64,000 bases of DNA from Neolewinella maritima (GCF_923081025.1 NZ_CAKLPZ010000004.1:248001-312000), one strand, 5' to 3'. Numbered from the stretch's first letter, positions 27,548 through 36,527 are shown. Made by a program: numbers and translations. Notes: generated by a model not told the origin, from the letters alone.

Positions 27548-28225
27548 CTAGTCAGTACCCAGCAAATCGCGCATGGTGTATACGCCCTTGCGCTCCCGCA
27601 GCCAGCGCGCCGCCGCCAGTGCCCCCCGGGCGAAGCCCTCGCGGGAGTGGGCCGTATGCGCGAGTTCGAGCGTATCGATGGGCGAGCGGAGACGTAACAC
27701 GTGGGTGCCGGGTACGTCAGGCTCCCGATGGGAAGTGATCGGGATGCGGTGCCCCAGTACTTCTTCAACCACCTCCGCCAGCGTAAGCGCGGTGCCCGAA
27801 GGGGCGTCTACCTTCTCGGTGTGGTGGGTCTCCTCGATGGTCGCCGTGTACCCCTGCCCCCGCAGCGCAGCGGCGAGTTGCCGGGCGGCGGAGAAATAGA
27901 TATTGACCCCAATACTGAAGTTGGAGGCCCAAAAGAGTGCACCGTTCGCTGCAGTCACCCGCTCGGTCAGTTGGGGGAGCTGCTCCAGCCAGCCCGTAGT
28001 GCCCACCACAACGGGTACTCCGGCGGAAAGCACCCATTCAATATTAGCTACTGCCGCGTCCGGCCGGGAAAACTCGATGACCACGTCCGCAGTCTGCAAC
28101 TGCGCTACAGTGACTGTATCCCGGTTATCCGCATCGATGCGCAGCACCACCTCGTCACCATCTTCGGTAGCCAGCCGGTCGATGTAGCGACCCATCTTAC
28201 CGTAACCCAGTAGCGCGATCTTCAT
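27548..28225 (-). CDS. dapB: 4-hydroxy-tetrahydrodipicolinate reductase
   Basis: Lysine and diaminopimelate pathway enzyme, 225 residues from ATG 28225 (MKIALLGYGKMGR); an ATG 9 bp upstream is possible but adds only three residues. The N-terminal Rossmann glycine loop is GYGKMG. EETHHTEKVDAPSGTAL contains the catalytic His pair and the Lys of the E-x-H-H-x-x-K-x-D-A-P-S-G-T-A signature. At about 225 residues it is slightly shorter than the E. coli form, as is usual in Bacteroidota. Meso-diaminopimelate feeds peptidoglycan synthesis. Confidence 0.96.
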   Translation of the reverse strand: MKIALLGYGKMGRYIDRLATEDGDEVVLRIDADNRDTVTVAQLQTADVVIEFSRPDAAVANIEWVLSAGVPVVVGTTGWLEQLPQLTERVTAANGALFWASNFSIGVNIYFSAARQLAAALRGQGYTATIEETHHTEKVDAPSGTALTLAEVVEEVLGHRIPITSHREPDVPGTHVLRLRSPIDTLELAHTAHSREGFARGALAAARWLRERKGVYTMRDLLGTD

Positions 28226-28240
28226 GGCGGCCAAAGTACG

Positions 28241-29734
28241 CTAGACCAGGGAGAGTACCCCGTTCAGGGGGATAGCCAGCCAGTCTGGACGGCTATTGAG
28301 CTCGTAAGCCACTTCGTAGACGGCCTTCTCAAGGATGAACAGCTCTAGCAACGCCCTTCGGTCGTCTTCGTCAGCGGGCAGGAAGGCCGCATCGCCACAG
28401 GCTACAAAGTAGGCATCCAGATAGGCCTGACTTACCGTACGGTACCAGTCCTCTGCCCGCTGACTAAGGTCACGGCCCGCATAGCGTTCTGGGTTCAGCA
28501 GCAGCTGCCCCTGGGCGGCGTAGTGGAAGGAGCGGACCATTCCCCCGACGTCCTTGAGCGGTGGCCGCTTCCGCCGCCGCTCCGGTATGGTCAGCAGGGG
28601 CTCGCCCTCGAAGTCGATGATATAGAAGTCCGTATCGGTGTACAGCACCTGCCCCAGGTGGTAGTCTCCGTGGATCCGCGTAAGCTGAGCGGTCAGCGGC
28701 CGGTCGCGCAGCGCGCTGAGCTTTTGCTCCAGTTGGGTCCGCGCGCCGAGCACACGTCCGGCCAGTGCCTGCTTATCGGCCGGAAGGCTCGAGCGCTTGT
28801 CTTCTAGTTGCGTAAACTGTCGGTCGAGCACGCGCAGAGCCGCATCGGTGATCTCGCCGCGGTAGGTAGCCGTCAGGGGCACCGGTACCAGATCCGGACG
28901 GTCCGGTCCGGCGCTAGCCAGCGCCCGGTGCATCTGGGCGGTACGCTCACCGAGTAGGCGGGCGCGGTCCAGAGTTTCTTCATCTACCGGATCGTCGCCG
29001 GCGAAGTAGCGCTGCGTCAGGTCCTGAAACAGCGACCAGGCATCTCCGCGGTTGTCCACCTTGCCGGACATCAGGCCGAGATTGAGGTAATCCTCCGCCT
29101 CCATCTCTCCTACGCCCAGACTACCGCCGTAGGGGGGGCAGTACTGAAAGTCAGTACGCTCGCTCAGGAAGCGAACCAGTTCCAGGTCGGGATTCAGCCC
29201 GGGATCGAGCTTGCGAAATAGCTTAAAAAAGAAGCTATCGTTGTAGATGATGGCCGTATTGCTCGTATCGATGGCTGGCACGATACTCTCTGCCGAGGCG
29301 CTTGCCTGCAACAGTACCCGCCCTGCCTCCGCCTTGAGTCCGGAGTCCAGTTGCTTACTCTCGTACAGCAGATCATACAACGCCGCCCGGAAATCGGCCC
29401 GCGGCACGGCGTCGGCCAACATACCGGTGCCGGTGATCTCCCCCAGGATCAGGTTGGGGTGATTGCTGCGGTAAAAGCTACGCTGTTCGGGTCCTACATT
29501 CAGCGACAGGGGAAGCTGATACAGTTCCGCACTATCATCTTCGAAATATACCCGTACCAGCGCGATACCCGTGTCCGGCCCGACACGATAGTAGGCATCC
29601 AGTCCCGTACGTTGTACGCTCTTCCCCTTACTGGTGAACCAACGCTGCTGCGGCAGGTAGGCCGGCAGTAGCATGGTAGTGAGTGCGTCGAGAAATTCAG
29701 CGTCCTCGAATAGGTCGGCAAGGCGGTGGGGCAT
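28241..29734 (-). CDS. maltokinase-like aminoglycoside-phosphotransferase-fold kinase
   Basis: A 497-residue kinase with an N-terminal cap (LPQQRWFTSKGKSV, as in maltokinases) and a C-terminal APH-like lobe. The catalytic loop is RIHGDYHLGQVLYTDTDFYIIDFEGEP and the following RKRPPLKDVGGMVRSFHYAA is characteristic of Mak/Pep2 enzymes that make maltose 1-phosphate from maltose and ATP. In actinobacteria this is coupled to TreS and GlgE. Neither is seen in this window, so it may work with partners elsewhere or use another sugar. It starts 82 bp after the small membrane protein gene. Confidence 0.85.
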   Translation of the reverse strand: MPHRLADLFEDAEFLDALTTMLLPAYLPQQRWFTSKGKSVQRTGLDAYYRVGPDTGIALVRVYFEDDSAELYQLPLSLNVGPEQRSFYRSNHPNLILGEITGTGMLADAVPRADFRAALYDLLYESKQLDSGLKAEAGRVLLQASASAESIVPAIDTSNTAIIYNDSFFFKLFRKLDPGLNPDLELVRFLSERTDFQYCPPYGGSLGVGEMEAEDYLNLGLMSGKVDNRGDAWSLFQDLTQRYFAGDDPVDEETLDRARLLGERTAQMHRALASAGPDRPDLVPVPLTATYRGEITDAALRVLDRQFTQLEDKRSSLPADKQALAGRVLGARTQLEQKLSALRDRPLTAQLTRIHGDYHLGQVLYTDTDFYIIDFEGEPLLTIPERRRKRPPLKDVGGMVRSFHYAAQGQLLLNPERYAGRDLSQRAEDWYRTVSQAYLDAYFVACGDAAFLPADEDDRRALLELFILEKAVYEVAYELNSRPDWLAIPLNGVLSLV

Positions 29735-29815
29735 GGCGGGAAAGTATATGGTGCAGGTACGTTGGCGACTTTAGTTTGTTTAGTCCCCCCACCCTGCTCC
29801 GGCGCACCTACTGCG

Positions 29816-30250
29816 CTACTGCCCTGCTTTAATGAGCGTATACATACGCTGAATATCGTAGCGGTCCGCCGGAAAGGCATAGTTGCGCCGGTCACGGGTC
29901 TGCAGCAACAGGACCCGCTCGCCCGTATTCACGCCCCGCCCGACGGCCTCCAGCCGCACGTTAGTCAGTCGCGGCAGCGGCTGTTCCTCCTTACCGATCA
30001 GGATCGTAGTGGGCGCGATCGTCACCGTAGGATACTTGAACGTAGTCCACAACGCACCCAGAAAAGCCATCAGTGCCAGTAGGCCCCCGAAGTAGGCCAG
30101 CATCGGCAGTAGCACCCGCCGCCGGGGATCCGCTCCGGCTTGTTTGCTGGCGCGTACACCAAGGTACACCATCAGTACGATCACGACAGCGCACACCGCC
30201 AGGGTAATGTACAGATCACCGAGATCCGGGATAAATGCGGCAGCCTCCAT
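29816..30250 (-). CDS. small membrane protein with a PH-like domain
   Basis: A 144-residue protein with two membrane segments (about 10-30 and 45-65) separated by a basic loop, then a beta-rich C-terminal part of about 75 residues (VTIAPTTILIGKEEQPLPRLTNVRLE) like bacterial PH (bPH) domains. No named family is assigned. ATG 30250 overlaps the stop of the upstream TlpA-like gene by one base; GTG 30253 would give a 4-bp overlap. Either way the pair is likely coupled. The C-terminus probably faces the cytoplasm. Confidence 0.6.
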   Translation of the reverse strand: MEAAAFIPDLGDLYITLAVCAVVIVLMVYLGVRASKQAGADPRRRVLLPMLAYFGGLLALMAFLGALWTTFKYPTVTIAPTTILIGKEEQPLPRLTNVRLEAVGRGVNTGERVLLLQTRDRRNYAFPADRYDIQRMYTLIKAGQ

Positions 30251-31689
30251 CACTTACCCGCCGCAGCGGTCGCTTTAGCCTTCTCTAGATTAGTAAGCAC
30301 CTCGTCGAGCTGTTCGGCACCGATCCGCTTACTCAGGATGTTCTTGTCGCGGTCGAGCAAAAAGATCGACGGAGTAGACTTGATGTCGTATGCCTGGTAG
30401 TACCGTTGGTAAGGATCTACTACCTGCACCCAGTCGCCGGTCTCCTGCTCGTCCACGTAGTCCCAGCACTTGCCCAGCTCGTCTTCCCCTTTAGTACAGA
30501 CGGAGAAGATCTTCACATCACGGTCCTTCCACTTGTCGTAGAACTCCTTCATCAGTGGGGTAGACTTTTTACAGGCCGGACAGTCGTAGCGCCAGAAATA
30601 CAGCACCGTATAGTCCGCATCTACATCATACAGACTGGTGGGCTCGCCCTCCCGGGTCATCATCTGCAGATCGGGGGCGGTCTTGCCGATCAGCAGAGGA
30701 CGCAGCCGGTCGGTGGTCTCGGTCATCTTTGCAAGCTGCTCTTCGTCGCTCCAGTAGGCCTTTCCCGTACGGTAGTAGGTATCCACCAGGTGGACGTACA
30801 GGGCATCCATCCCCACGATATTGCTGCTTGCCGCCTCATTCGTGAAGTGGACCGTGAAGAACTTGAAGGCCTCCCCTTGCGGGTCGAACTGTCCCAGTAC
30901 GCGGTCGATGGCCTGCGCCAGCGTATCGGGATGGCGGATCTGCAGCGTGTTGACGTAGTAGTTGACCCGCTCGAAGAAAAATGGGGTACGTAGCAGGCGC
31001 TCGTCATTAAGGTCCAGCCCGTCGAAGTAGTGCGTCTGCAACCACCGCCACTGCAGTTCACGGCGCGCCTCCTCATCGGCTGCATCGGCAAAGTCCGGGG
31101 GCAGGGCCGGCCGGTTGGCCTTGATGATGGCCGCGGCAAAGGACTCCGGATGCGTATCGATCAGGTTCTGCTGGTAAGCCTTCACTTCCCGGTCCAGGGC
31201 TTCCATCTGCGCGCGCACTTCCGCCGCGGCCGCAGGTGCAAGGGTGGTATCACTGAGCTGCTCCCGTAGTGGCGTACTCTGCTGCTGCTTTTCGTCCAGG
31301 AAACCTAGATAGTCGTAGAACAGGGCATTCTCCGCGCTACCACTGGTTTCCATCTTATTCAGTTCACCGGCACGGGTTTTAAAACTCATTTCCTGATCCT
31401 CGTCGTCGCCGATCAGAAGCTGAAAGTATTCATTGTTAGGGCTCAGCACGCAGATGTAAATGCCCCGGGGCAAACTAGCCGTATCGCTAGCAAATACGTA
31501 CTGGCCGGCGTCGTCGCGGTAGGCGGTGTCGATGATGTACTGATTGTCCAGCAAGTAGTAGCCCAGGGTGAGGATATCCGCATCGTAGTCATCGATCTCT
31601 ACGGCAATACGGTAGCTTCCACCCTCCTGCGGCTGGGCCGCGAGTAGTCCGGAATAGAGGCAAACTAACAGGAAAAACAGGCGGAACAT
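30250..31689 (-). CDS. secreted TlpA-like thioredoxin-fold protein with DUF4369/DUF5106-type regions
   Basis: A 479-residue exported protein (signal MFRLFFLLVCLYSGLLAAQ). An N-terminal beta-rich part (about 25-130) resembles DUF4369, a helical middle (130-330) resembles DUF5106, and a C-terminal thioredoxin fold starts about 335. The redox motif is C-x-x-C as WRYDCPACKK near residue 370. Such Bacteroidota proteins handle disulfide exchange in the periplasm, for example in cytochrome c maturation or redox repair. It overlaps the following membrane protein gene by one base, so the two may work together. Confidence 0.88.
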   Translation of the reverse strand: MFRLFFLLVCLYSGLLAAQPQEGGSYRIAVEIDDYDADILTLGYYLLDNQYIIDTAYRDDAGQYVFASDTASLPRGIYICVLSPNNEYFQLLIGDDEDQEMSFKTRAGELNKMETSGSAENALFYDYLGFLDEKQQQSTPLREQLSDTTLAPAAAAEVRAQMEALDREVKAYQQNLIDTHPESFAAAIIKANRPALPPDFADAADEEARRELQWRWLQTHYFDGLDLNDERLLRTPFFFERVNYYVNTLQIRHPDTLAQAIDRVLGQFDPQGEAFKFFTVHFTNEAASSNIVGMDALYVHLVDTYYRTGKAYWSDEEQLAKMTETTDRLRPLLIGKTAPDLQMMTREGEPTSLYDVDADYTVLYFWRYDCPACKKSTPLMKEFYDKWKDRDVKIFSVCTKGEDELGKCWDYVDEQETGDWVQVVDPYQRYYQAYDIKSTPSIFLLDRDKNILSKRIGAEQLDEVLTNLEKAKATAAAGK

Positions 31690-31810
31690 AGGTCGTAATT
31701 AGCGCTCACAAAGGTAAGCCGGGGTGGACAACGAACACCTATAATATTGATTCAGTTGGATTAACGTCCGTTTGGCGGACATTTTGTACATCCCTTAACT
31801 TATCCCGCCC

Positions 31811-32287
31811 ATGCGCACCTTCACCGCCTTTACCGGTATCACACCCGAAAACAGCCGTTACCGCCATACCGATCACCTCTTCGACCTCCAGCGCCGCCGG
31901 CTCTACGGCGACCGGACCATCGACGGAGACTACGAGCTCACCGTACCCGGTGCAAACATCACCGAAGTAGACGAAGAGACCCGCGGAGGCTACCTGATCG
32001 AACTGGCCGCACCCGGCTACGAAAAAGAGGACTTCGACGTCAGCGTTCACAATGACGTCATGACCATCAAGGGGGAACTGCACCAGGACCGCGTCCGTGG
32101 TCACGAATCCTTCCACCGCCGCGAGCACAACTACCACACCTTCACGCGTAGCTTCACCCTACCCGATAGCGTAGACGAAGACAATATCACGGCCAACTAC
32201 AAAAATGGCATCCTCCACGTATTCGTCCCCGTGCTGAAGCCCGTAGAAAAGACCCGTACCCCCCGCCGCATCGACGTCGGCGCCTAG
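31811..32287 (+). CDS. small heat shock protein, Hsp20 family
   Basis: A 158-residue alpha-crystallin family chaperone. The alpha-crystallin domain covers about 60-150 and contains YLIELAAPGYEKEDFDVSVHND, the FTRSFTLPDSVD strand and the A-N-Y-K-N-G-I-L motif (ANYKNGILHVFVP), followed by a basic C-terminal extension. It binds unfolding proteins without ATP. Upstream at 31766-31780 lies GTCCG-TTTGG-CGGAC, a short inverted repeat 30 bp before the start that could be an operator. The 3' end overlaps aroB by 4 bp tail-to-tail. Confidence 0.93.
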   Translation: MRTFTAFTGITPENSRYRHTDHLFDLQRRRLYGDRTIDGDYELTVPGANITEVDEETRGGYLIELAAPGYEKEDFDVSVHNDVMTIKGELHQDRVRGHESFHRREHNYHTFTRSFTLPDSVDEDNITANYKNGILHVFVPVLKPVEKTRTPRRIDVGA

Positions 32288-33351
32288 GACGTACCCAGGG
32301 CATTGTAATACTCCAGCGACCGCGTGATCTGATCCGCGGTCGCTGTTTGGTTTACGACCGCTTCTCCGGGCCGCGCCAAGAAGGTAAAGTTGATCTCCCC
32401 CCGTTCGTTCTTCTTATCCTGCCGCATGAGCTGGATCAACTCGTCAAAGCAGTCCCGTGGAATGGGCTGATGACCGTACACCCGCAGGCAGTAGTCCGTT
32501 ATCCGAGCCAAGTCTTCTTCGGCAAGCGTCCCACGGTCTGCACTCAGCCAGGACTCCGTAATCATCCCCACCGCCACGCCCTCCCCGTGCAGCAGTCGGT
32601 TCTCCCGGTTCAGGAAGTAGCTTTCTACGGCGTGTCCGATCGTATGCCCGAAGTTGAGGGCCTTGCGCTTGCCGTGCTCGAAGGGGTCCTCCAGCACGAT
32701 ATCCCGTTTGATGCGCACGCTGTGGGGAATAATATCCGTCCAGTTCACCGCAGATAGATCCGTCCACTCCCGGATCTCGTCCCACTGCTGGCGATCAGCG
32801 ATCAGGCTATGCTTGATCACCTCGGCGTAGCCCGAGCGCAGCTCCCGGGCAGGAAGCGTAGCCAAGAAACGCGTATCCACCCATACGGCGATCGGGTCCT
32901 TGAATAGGCCGATACTATTCTTTACGTCGTAAAAGTCAATACCCAGCTTACCCCCCACGCTGGCATCTACCTGACTGAGCAGCGTAGTTGGTAGTTGCAC
33001 AAAGTCGATGCCCCGCTTATAGGTGCTGGCGGCAAAGCCCCCCATATCACCGATCACGCCACCCCCCAGGTTCAGGCAGCACCACCGCCGCCCTACCCCG
33101 CCCCGGAACATCTCTTCCCAGATGAAGCGACAGGTATCCAGGTGCTTGAAGCGCTCGCCGGCGGGCACCTCGATGATGACGGTAGGTGTACCCGCTAGCT
33201 CGGCTTCGATCAGGGGCAGACAATCCGCACGGGTATGGTCATCCACCAGGACGACCCAGCCGGCATAGTCCCGTTTCCGTAGCCAGTCGAAGTGGGTAGC
33301 ACCGATGGGTTCGATGCGAATATCATAGTCGGTACCTACGGGGAGTGTCAT
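32284..33351 (-). CDS. aroB: 3-dehydroquinate synthase
   Basis: Second enzyme of the shikimate pathway, converting DAHP to 3-dehydroquinate with NAD and a divalent metal. 355 residues, normal length. The NAD/metal core is GGGVIGDMGGFAASTYKRGI with LPTTLLSQVDASVGGKLGID downstream, and the His ligands lie in FGHTIGHAVES and the later LLHGEGVAVGM. Cytoplasmic. No other aromatic pathway genes are adjacent; the trp genes are about 18 kb away. It is convergent with Hsp20. Confidence 0.97.
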   Translation of the reverse strand: MTLPVGTDYDIRIEPIGATHFDWLRKRDYAGWVVLVDDHTRADCLPLIEAELAGTPTVIIEVPAGERFKHLDTCRFIWEEMFRGGVGRRWCCLNLGGGVIGDMGGFAASTYKRGIDFVQLPTTLLSQVDASVGGKLGIDFYDVKNSIGLFKDPIAVWVDTRFLATLPARELRSGYAEVIKHSLIADRQQWDEIREWTDLSAVNWTDIIPHSVRIKRDIVLEDPFEHGKRKALNFGHTIGHAVESYFLNRENRLLHGEGVAVGMITESWLSADRGTLAEEDLARITDYCLRVYGHQPIPRDCFDELIQLMRQDKKNERGEINFTFLARPGEAVVNQTATADQITRSLEYYNALGTS

Positions 33352-33399
33352 GCCGCGAAGGTAATTCGCCTTGGCAAAGGGGGAGGCTGTACTAGCGTA

Positions 33400-33496
33400 G
33401 GTCGAGTGGCCTCCGGTCCGAGACTATAACAAGTACGCAACGTGGCTTCGCCACGACAAGGGCATGGGACCCACTCGGACCGGAGGCCACTCGACC
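33400..33496. repeat. 97-bp intergenic element with 23-bp perfect terminal inverted repeats
   Basis: The left arm (33400-33422) and right arm (33474-33496) are exact reverse complements, starting GGTCGAGTGGCCTCCGG and ending in its complement. The 51-bp middle holds a second perfect hairpin, CGTGGC-TTC-GCCACG, at 33441-33455. It fills the gap between aroB and the secreted protein gene almost entirely and encodes nothing. It may be a non-autonomous mobile element (MITE/REP-like), or a structured bidirectional terminator. No target-site duplication was clear. Confidence 0.85.
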
Positions 33497-33503
33497 ATTG
33501 ACT

Positions 33504-34304
33504 CTACCAGCGCTTACCGATCTGCAGGTTGATGAACAGGCTCAGGTAGACGGGCGGATTAGATACCCCCGGCGTGAGGTCACTCTCGACCATAATGTCC
33601 GTATTACCGAGAAAGTAATCAGCCATAATGCCCGCCTCCAGCGACTTGGCCGTCTCGTCAAACGCGCCGAAACCGAAGTGTGCCGCCGCCTTGGCGTGTA
33701 TACCGGGGCGGATCCCGATCTCGTCGAGCCCGACCGTCCAGGCCGAAGCCCCGAAGACATTGATCTGATTATCGATGAATACGTCCAGGTTATCACCCGT
33801 ATAGCGCACGTCTACCGGGGCGGCATCATTGCGCTCGATCTCCAGGTAGTACGGTTTGAGTAGGCCCAGGGAGGGACCGAATTCATAGGTGTAGCCCACG
33901 GCCACGCCGCGTTCTTTGGCTTTTTCGGACAAGAACTTCTTCTTACCGAAGCCCAGACGGAATGCGTACAGTTGATTTTGCTTGCCGAATACATAGGCAC
34001 GGCTGACGCGGTTGCTCACCACGTTTACGCGGTCGGGATTCTCGCGGCGCTCGCGGCTGTGACGAATATCTCCGAAGCTGAGCGTCCAGAAGCGGGTCTT
34101 ATCGTAGGTGAGCAGCTTGCCGGAACGGATGCCGAAGAAGAAGTTACGGGGGGTGGCCAGGGCGACGTTGAAAGTCAGCTCGTGATTATACACAATACCG
34201 ATATCCTTGGCATCGTAGATGTTGCGGTTACCGGGGAGCTCCTGCTGTGCCGCTAACCCCAGGGAAAGCAACAGACCGCAGCAGATGAGAAAGATGCTGT
34301 GCAT
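33504..34304 (-). CDS. secreted conserved hypothetical protein, predicted beta-barrel
   Basis: A 266-residue protein with a signal peptide (MHSIFLICCGLLLSLGLAAQ). The mature sequence is dominated by alternating polar/hydrophobic strands with aromatic ends (NFFFGIRSGKLLTYDKTRFW, YAFRLGFGKKKF, ISPPVYLSLFINLQIGKRW-type ending), which suggests an outer-membrane barrel. The C-terminal residue is Trp, common for barrel proteins. The family is unnamed as far as I can tell but looks conserved among Bacteroidota. It lies after the 97-bp inverted-repeat element and is divergent from the deacetylase-like gene. Confidence 0.65.
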   Translation of the reverse strand: MHSIFLICCGLLLSLGLAAQQELPGNRNIYDAKDIGIVYNHELTFNVALATPRNFFFGIRSGKLLTYDKTRFWTLSFGDIRHSRERRENPDRVNVVSNRVSRAYVFGKQNQLYAFRLGFGKKKFLSEKAKERGVAVGYTYEFGPSLGLLKPYYLEIERNDAAPVDVRYTGDNLDVFIDNQINVFGASAWTVGLDEIGIRPGIHAKAAAHFGFGAFDETAKSLEAGIMADYFLGNTDIMVESDLTPGVSNPPVYLSLFINLQIGKRW

Positions 34305-34387
34305 GCCAATAAAGATATACCGAAAATACAGTGTAGCCGGCCCCTTTGTTGTTGGCCCCTACCTTTAGTGGTCCAATTGTCCTCCCC

Positions 34388-35734
34388 GTGTCGCCCCCCG
34401 TCATCACCGTCATCAGTCCCCACCGCCACCCGCGCCTGCGCTACGTCCTGGGGGTGATCGGTGCTGATCTGGGCTACGCGTTCCGCTTCCCCAATGATCG
34501 CTCGGTGTTCGGTACGCCCACCCCGCGCTTCGCCATTTACTATGGTGGAGATGGAGGAGGCCACCGACTCCCTCAGCACCCCTTCCTGTCCGGCCAACCC
34601 TTCGCACCCGCGGCCGCGGCAGTGGATGCGCACGATGGGCTTCCCGCATTTTGCATGACGCCCCAGGGGTCTGACTTACTGGCCTGCATCTTCTTCGCCC
34701 TGAGCCGCTACGAGGAGTATCAGCCCTTCGACGCCGATACCCACGATCGCTTTCCCGGGGCCGCATCGCACGCCGCCCGCCACGGCTACCTGCAACGGCC
34801 CGTGGTGCGGGAGTGGACCGCCGCGATCGGACGGCAACTGAAGCAGTGGTTTCCCGACCTGCCGCCGCCGCGCGTACATCCCCCGGAGTTGCGGCTGACC
34901 TACGATATCGACCTGCTGTGGGCCTATCGCTACCGGGGCTGGCGCGGCACCGCACACATTGGTAAGGACCTGTTGACCGGACATCCCCGCCGCGCACTGC
35001 GCCGCCTGGCCGCTACGGACCTCAACGATCCCTACAACACCCTGCCTCAGCTCGAACGCCTCCACCGACAGCACGGGTTGCAGGCCACCTACTTCTGGCT
35101 GCTGACGGATGGTACGGACCGGCACGACATTAATCCCTACCCCATCCCCGCCGCCCAGCGTGCGCTGATGCGATCGCTTGACCCCGCCAGTCAGCAGGGC
35201 ATCCACCCCGGCTACCGCAGCAATACCGAGGGTGACCTGGTTGGCACGGAACGTACCCGCATGGAGCGGATACTGGACCGCCCCGTGCACCACTCCCGGC
35301 AGCACTTCCTGCGATTACGCTTTCCCACCACTTACCGTACGTTGCTGCAACACGGTATCACCGATGACCACAGCATGGGCTACGCCGACCGGGTGGGCTG
35401 GCGGGCGGGCACTAACCTGCCCTACCCCTGGTACGATCTGGAGCGGGAGCAGGAGACGAAGCTGACGGTTCACCCCTTCGTTGCTATGGACGTGACGCTA
35501 AAGAACTATCTCCAGCTCTCGGGCGCGGACGCCGGTGCGATGGTTCGGGAATTGCAGGAAGGAGTAACACCCTACGGTGGCCCCTTCGCCCTACTATGGC
35601 ACAACAGCAGCTTTGCCGAAGACTTTGGCTGGGCGGGCTGGTGGAATATGTACCGGGACTTGGCCTCGACCCTAGTCGAGCGCCAGCAGGTCACGGACAC
35701 CGGGCTGGCGGGCGATGTTGAATCCCTCGGCTAG
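34388..35734 (+). CDS. polysaccharide deacetylase-like protein (DUF7033-type N-terminus)
   Basis: A 448-residue protein. The start is taken as GTG at 34388 (VSPPVITVISPHRHPRLRYVLG), since the region upstream gives no ATG. The N-terminal third resembles the DUF7033 domain found before polysaccharide deacetylases (LACIFFALSRYEEYQ). The C-terminal part has the NodB-like start LTYDIDLLWAYR, with a metal-ligand D-x-D, and later HPGYRSNTEGDL and FVAMDVTLKNYL. It probably modifies surface glycans. Its last 63 bp overlap the bshB1 gene tail-to-tail, longer than other overlaps here, so the stop might be read slightly differently. Confidence 0.8.
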   Translation: MSPPVITVISPHRHPRLRYVLGVIGADLGYAFRFPNDRSVFGTPTPRFAIYYGGDGGGHRLPQHPFLSGQPFAPAAAAVDAHDGLPAFCMTPQGSDLLACIFFALSRYEEYQPFDADTHDRFPGAASHAARHGYLQRPVVREWTAAIGRQLKQWFPDLPPPRVHPPELRLTYDIDLLWAYRYRGWRGTAHIGKDLLTGHPRRALRRLAATDLNDPYNTLPQLERLHRQHGLQATYFWLLTDGTDRHDINPYPIPAAQRALMRSLDPASQQGIHPGYRSNTEGDLVGTERTRMERILDRPVHHSRQHFLRLRFPTTYRTLLQHGITDDHSMGYADRVGWRAGTNLPYPWYDLEREQETKLTVHPFVAMDVTLKNYLQLSGADAGAMVRELQEGVTPYGGPFALLWHNSSFAEDFGWAGWWNMYRDLASTLVERQQVTDTGLAGDVESLG

Positions 35735-36403
35735 CTCATAGCCGGCCTCCCGGCCGAGGGCACGGGCCTTGGCGTGCAGGTAATCCATGAAGTCCTTGCC
35801 GCTTATGGGTGTGCTGGGTTCGCCGGCGTAGTCGGTCGATTCGTGGGCGTTGAACTGGGAGGCGTAGCAGGCGATGGCCTCGGTCTTACGCTGGAAGTAG
35901 GCAGTGATGTCTACCACGAAATCCGGCGTGCGGTTGCGGTCCTGGATATAATGATAGACGGCGCGGGGCCGCCACTTCTCTTGTATATCCCCCTCCAGGT
36001 TGTAGGTTTCGATCTTCTGTAAGCCGCTGTAGTAGCTGGCATCCGCGATGATCTTGGCGGCGCGGCCGTGATCGGGGTGGCGGTCGCTCAGGGCATTGGC
36101 CAGGACGATATCGGGCTGGCAGTCGCGAATGACGGAGATGATCTTGAGCATGCTCTGCTTGTCGCCCTGCACGAAGCCATCGGGTAGATCGAGGTTTTCA
36201 CGAAACCGAGCCCCTAGTTTCTTGGCGGCGGCGAAGGCCTCCTGGGTGCGGATCTCGGCCGTGCCCCGGGTACCGAGCTCGCCACGCGTCAGATCGAGAA
36301 TACCGAAGGTGTGCCCCTGAGCGGCGTGGCGGAGCAGGGTGCCCGCACAGCTCAGTTCGATGTCATCGGGGTGTACACCTATGGCGAGGATCGTTACTTT
36401 CAT
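35672..36403 (-). CDS. bshB1: bacillithiol biosynthesis deacetylase BshB1
   Basis: LmbE-family zinc deacetylase that removes acetate from GlcNAc-malate in bacillithiol synthesis. 243 residues from ATG 36403 (MKVTILAIGVHPDDIELSCAGTL); the H-P-D-D and later SDRHPDHGRA hold zinc ligands, and TRGELGTRGT is family-typical. The ending, YELAEGFNIARQPGVRDLL, matches BshB1 C-termini, confirming the stop. Its presence suggests that this organism uses bacillithiol. An upstream in-frame ATG at 36418 adds five residues and was not chosen. Confidence 0.93.
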   Translation of the reverse strand: MKVTILAIGVHPDDIELSCAGTLLRHAAQGHTFGILDLTRGELGTRGTAEIRTQEAFAAAKKLGARFRENLDLPDGFVQGDKQSMLKIISVIRDCQPDIVLANALSDRHPDHGRAAKIIADASYYSGLQKIETYNLEGDIQEKWRPRAVYHYIQDRNRTPDFVVDITAYFQRKTEAIACYASQFNAHESTDYAGEPSTPISGKDFMDYLHAKARALGREAGYELAEGFNIARQPGVRDLLALD

Positions 36404-36420
36404 AAGAGGGAGGGGCATGG

Positions 36421-36527
36421 AGGGGGGGGGTAAAGGTGAAGTAACCCCTCAGGAGAGTGGGAGTTTAGCACACCTATCCACCCCCCCTTCCGGCAGTTTG
36501 CCGGATGATGGGACGCTAAAGGGGGGG
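36421..36527. other. G/C-tract region with a nested hairpin
   Basis: Between bshB1 and the large operon lie a G9 tract (36422-36430), a C7 tract (36481-36487) and a G7 tract (36521-36527). Inside the latter pair is a perfect hairpin TCCGGCA-GTT-TGCCGGA at 36489-36505. The C7 and G7 tracts could pair around it to make a longer structure. The role is unknown; it could separate the divergent promoters. Confidence 0.5.
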
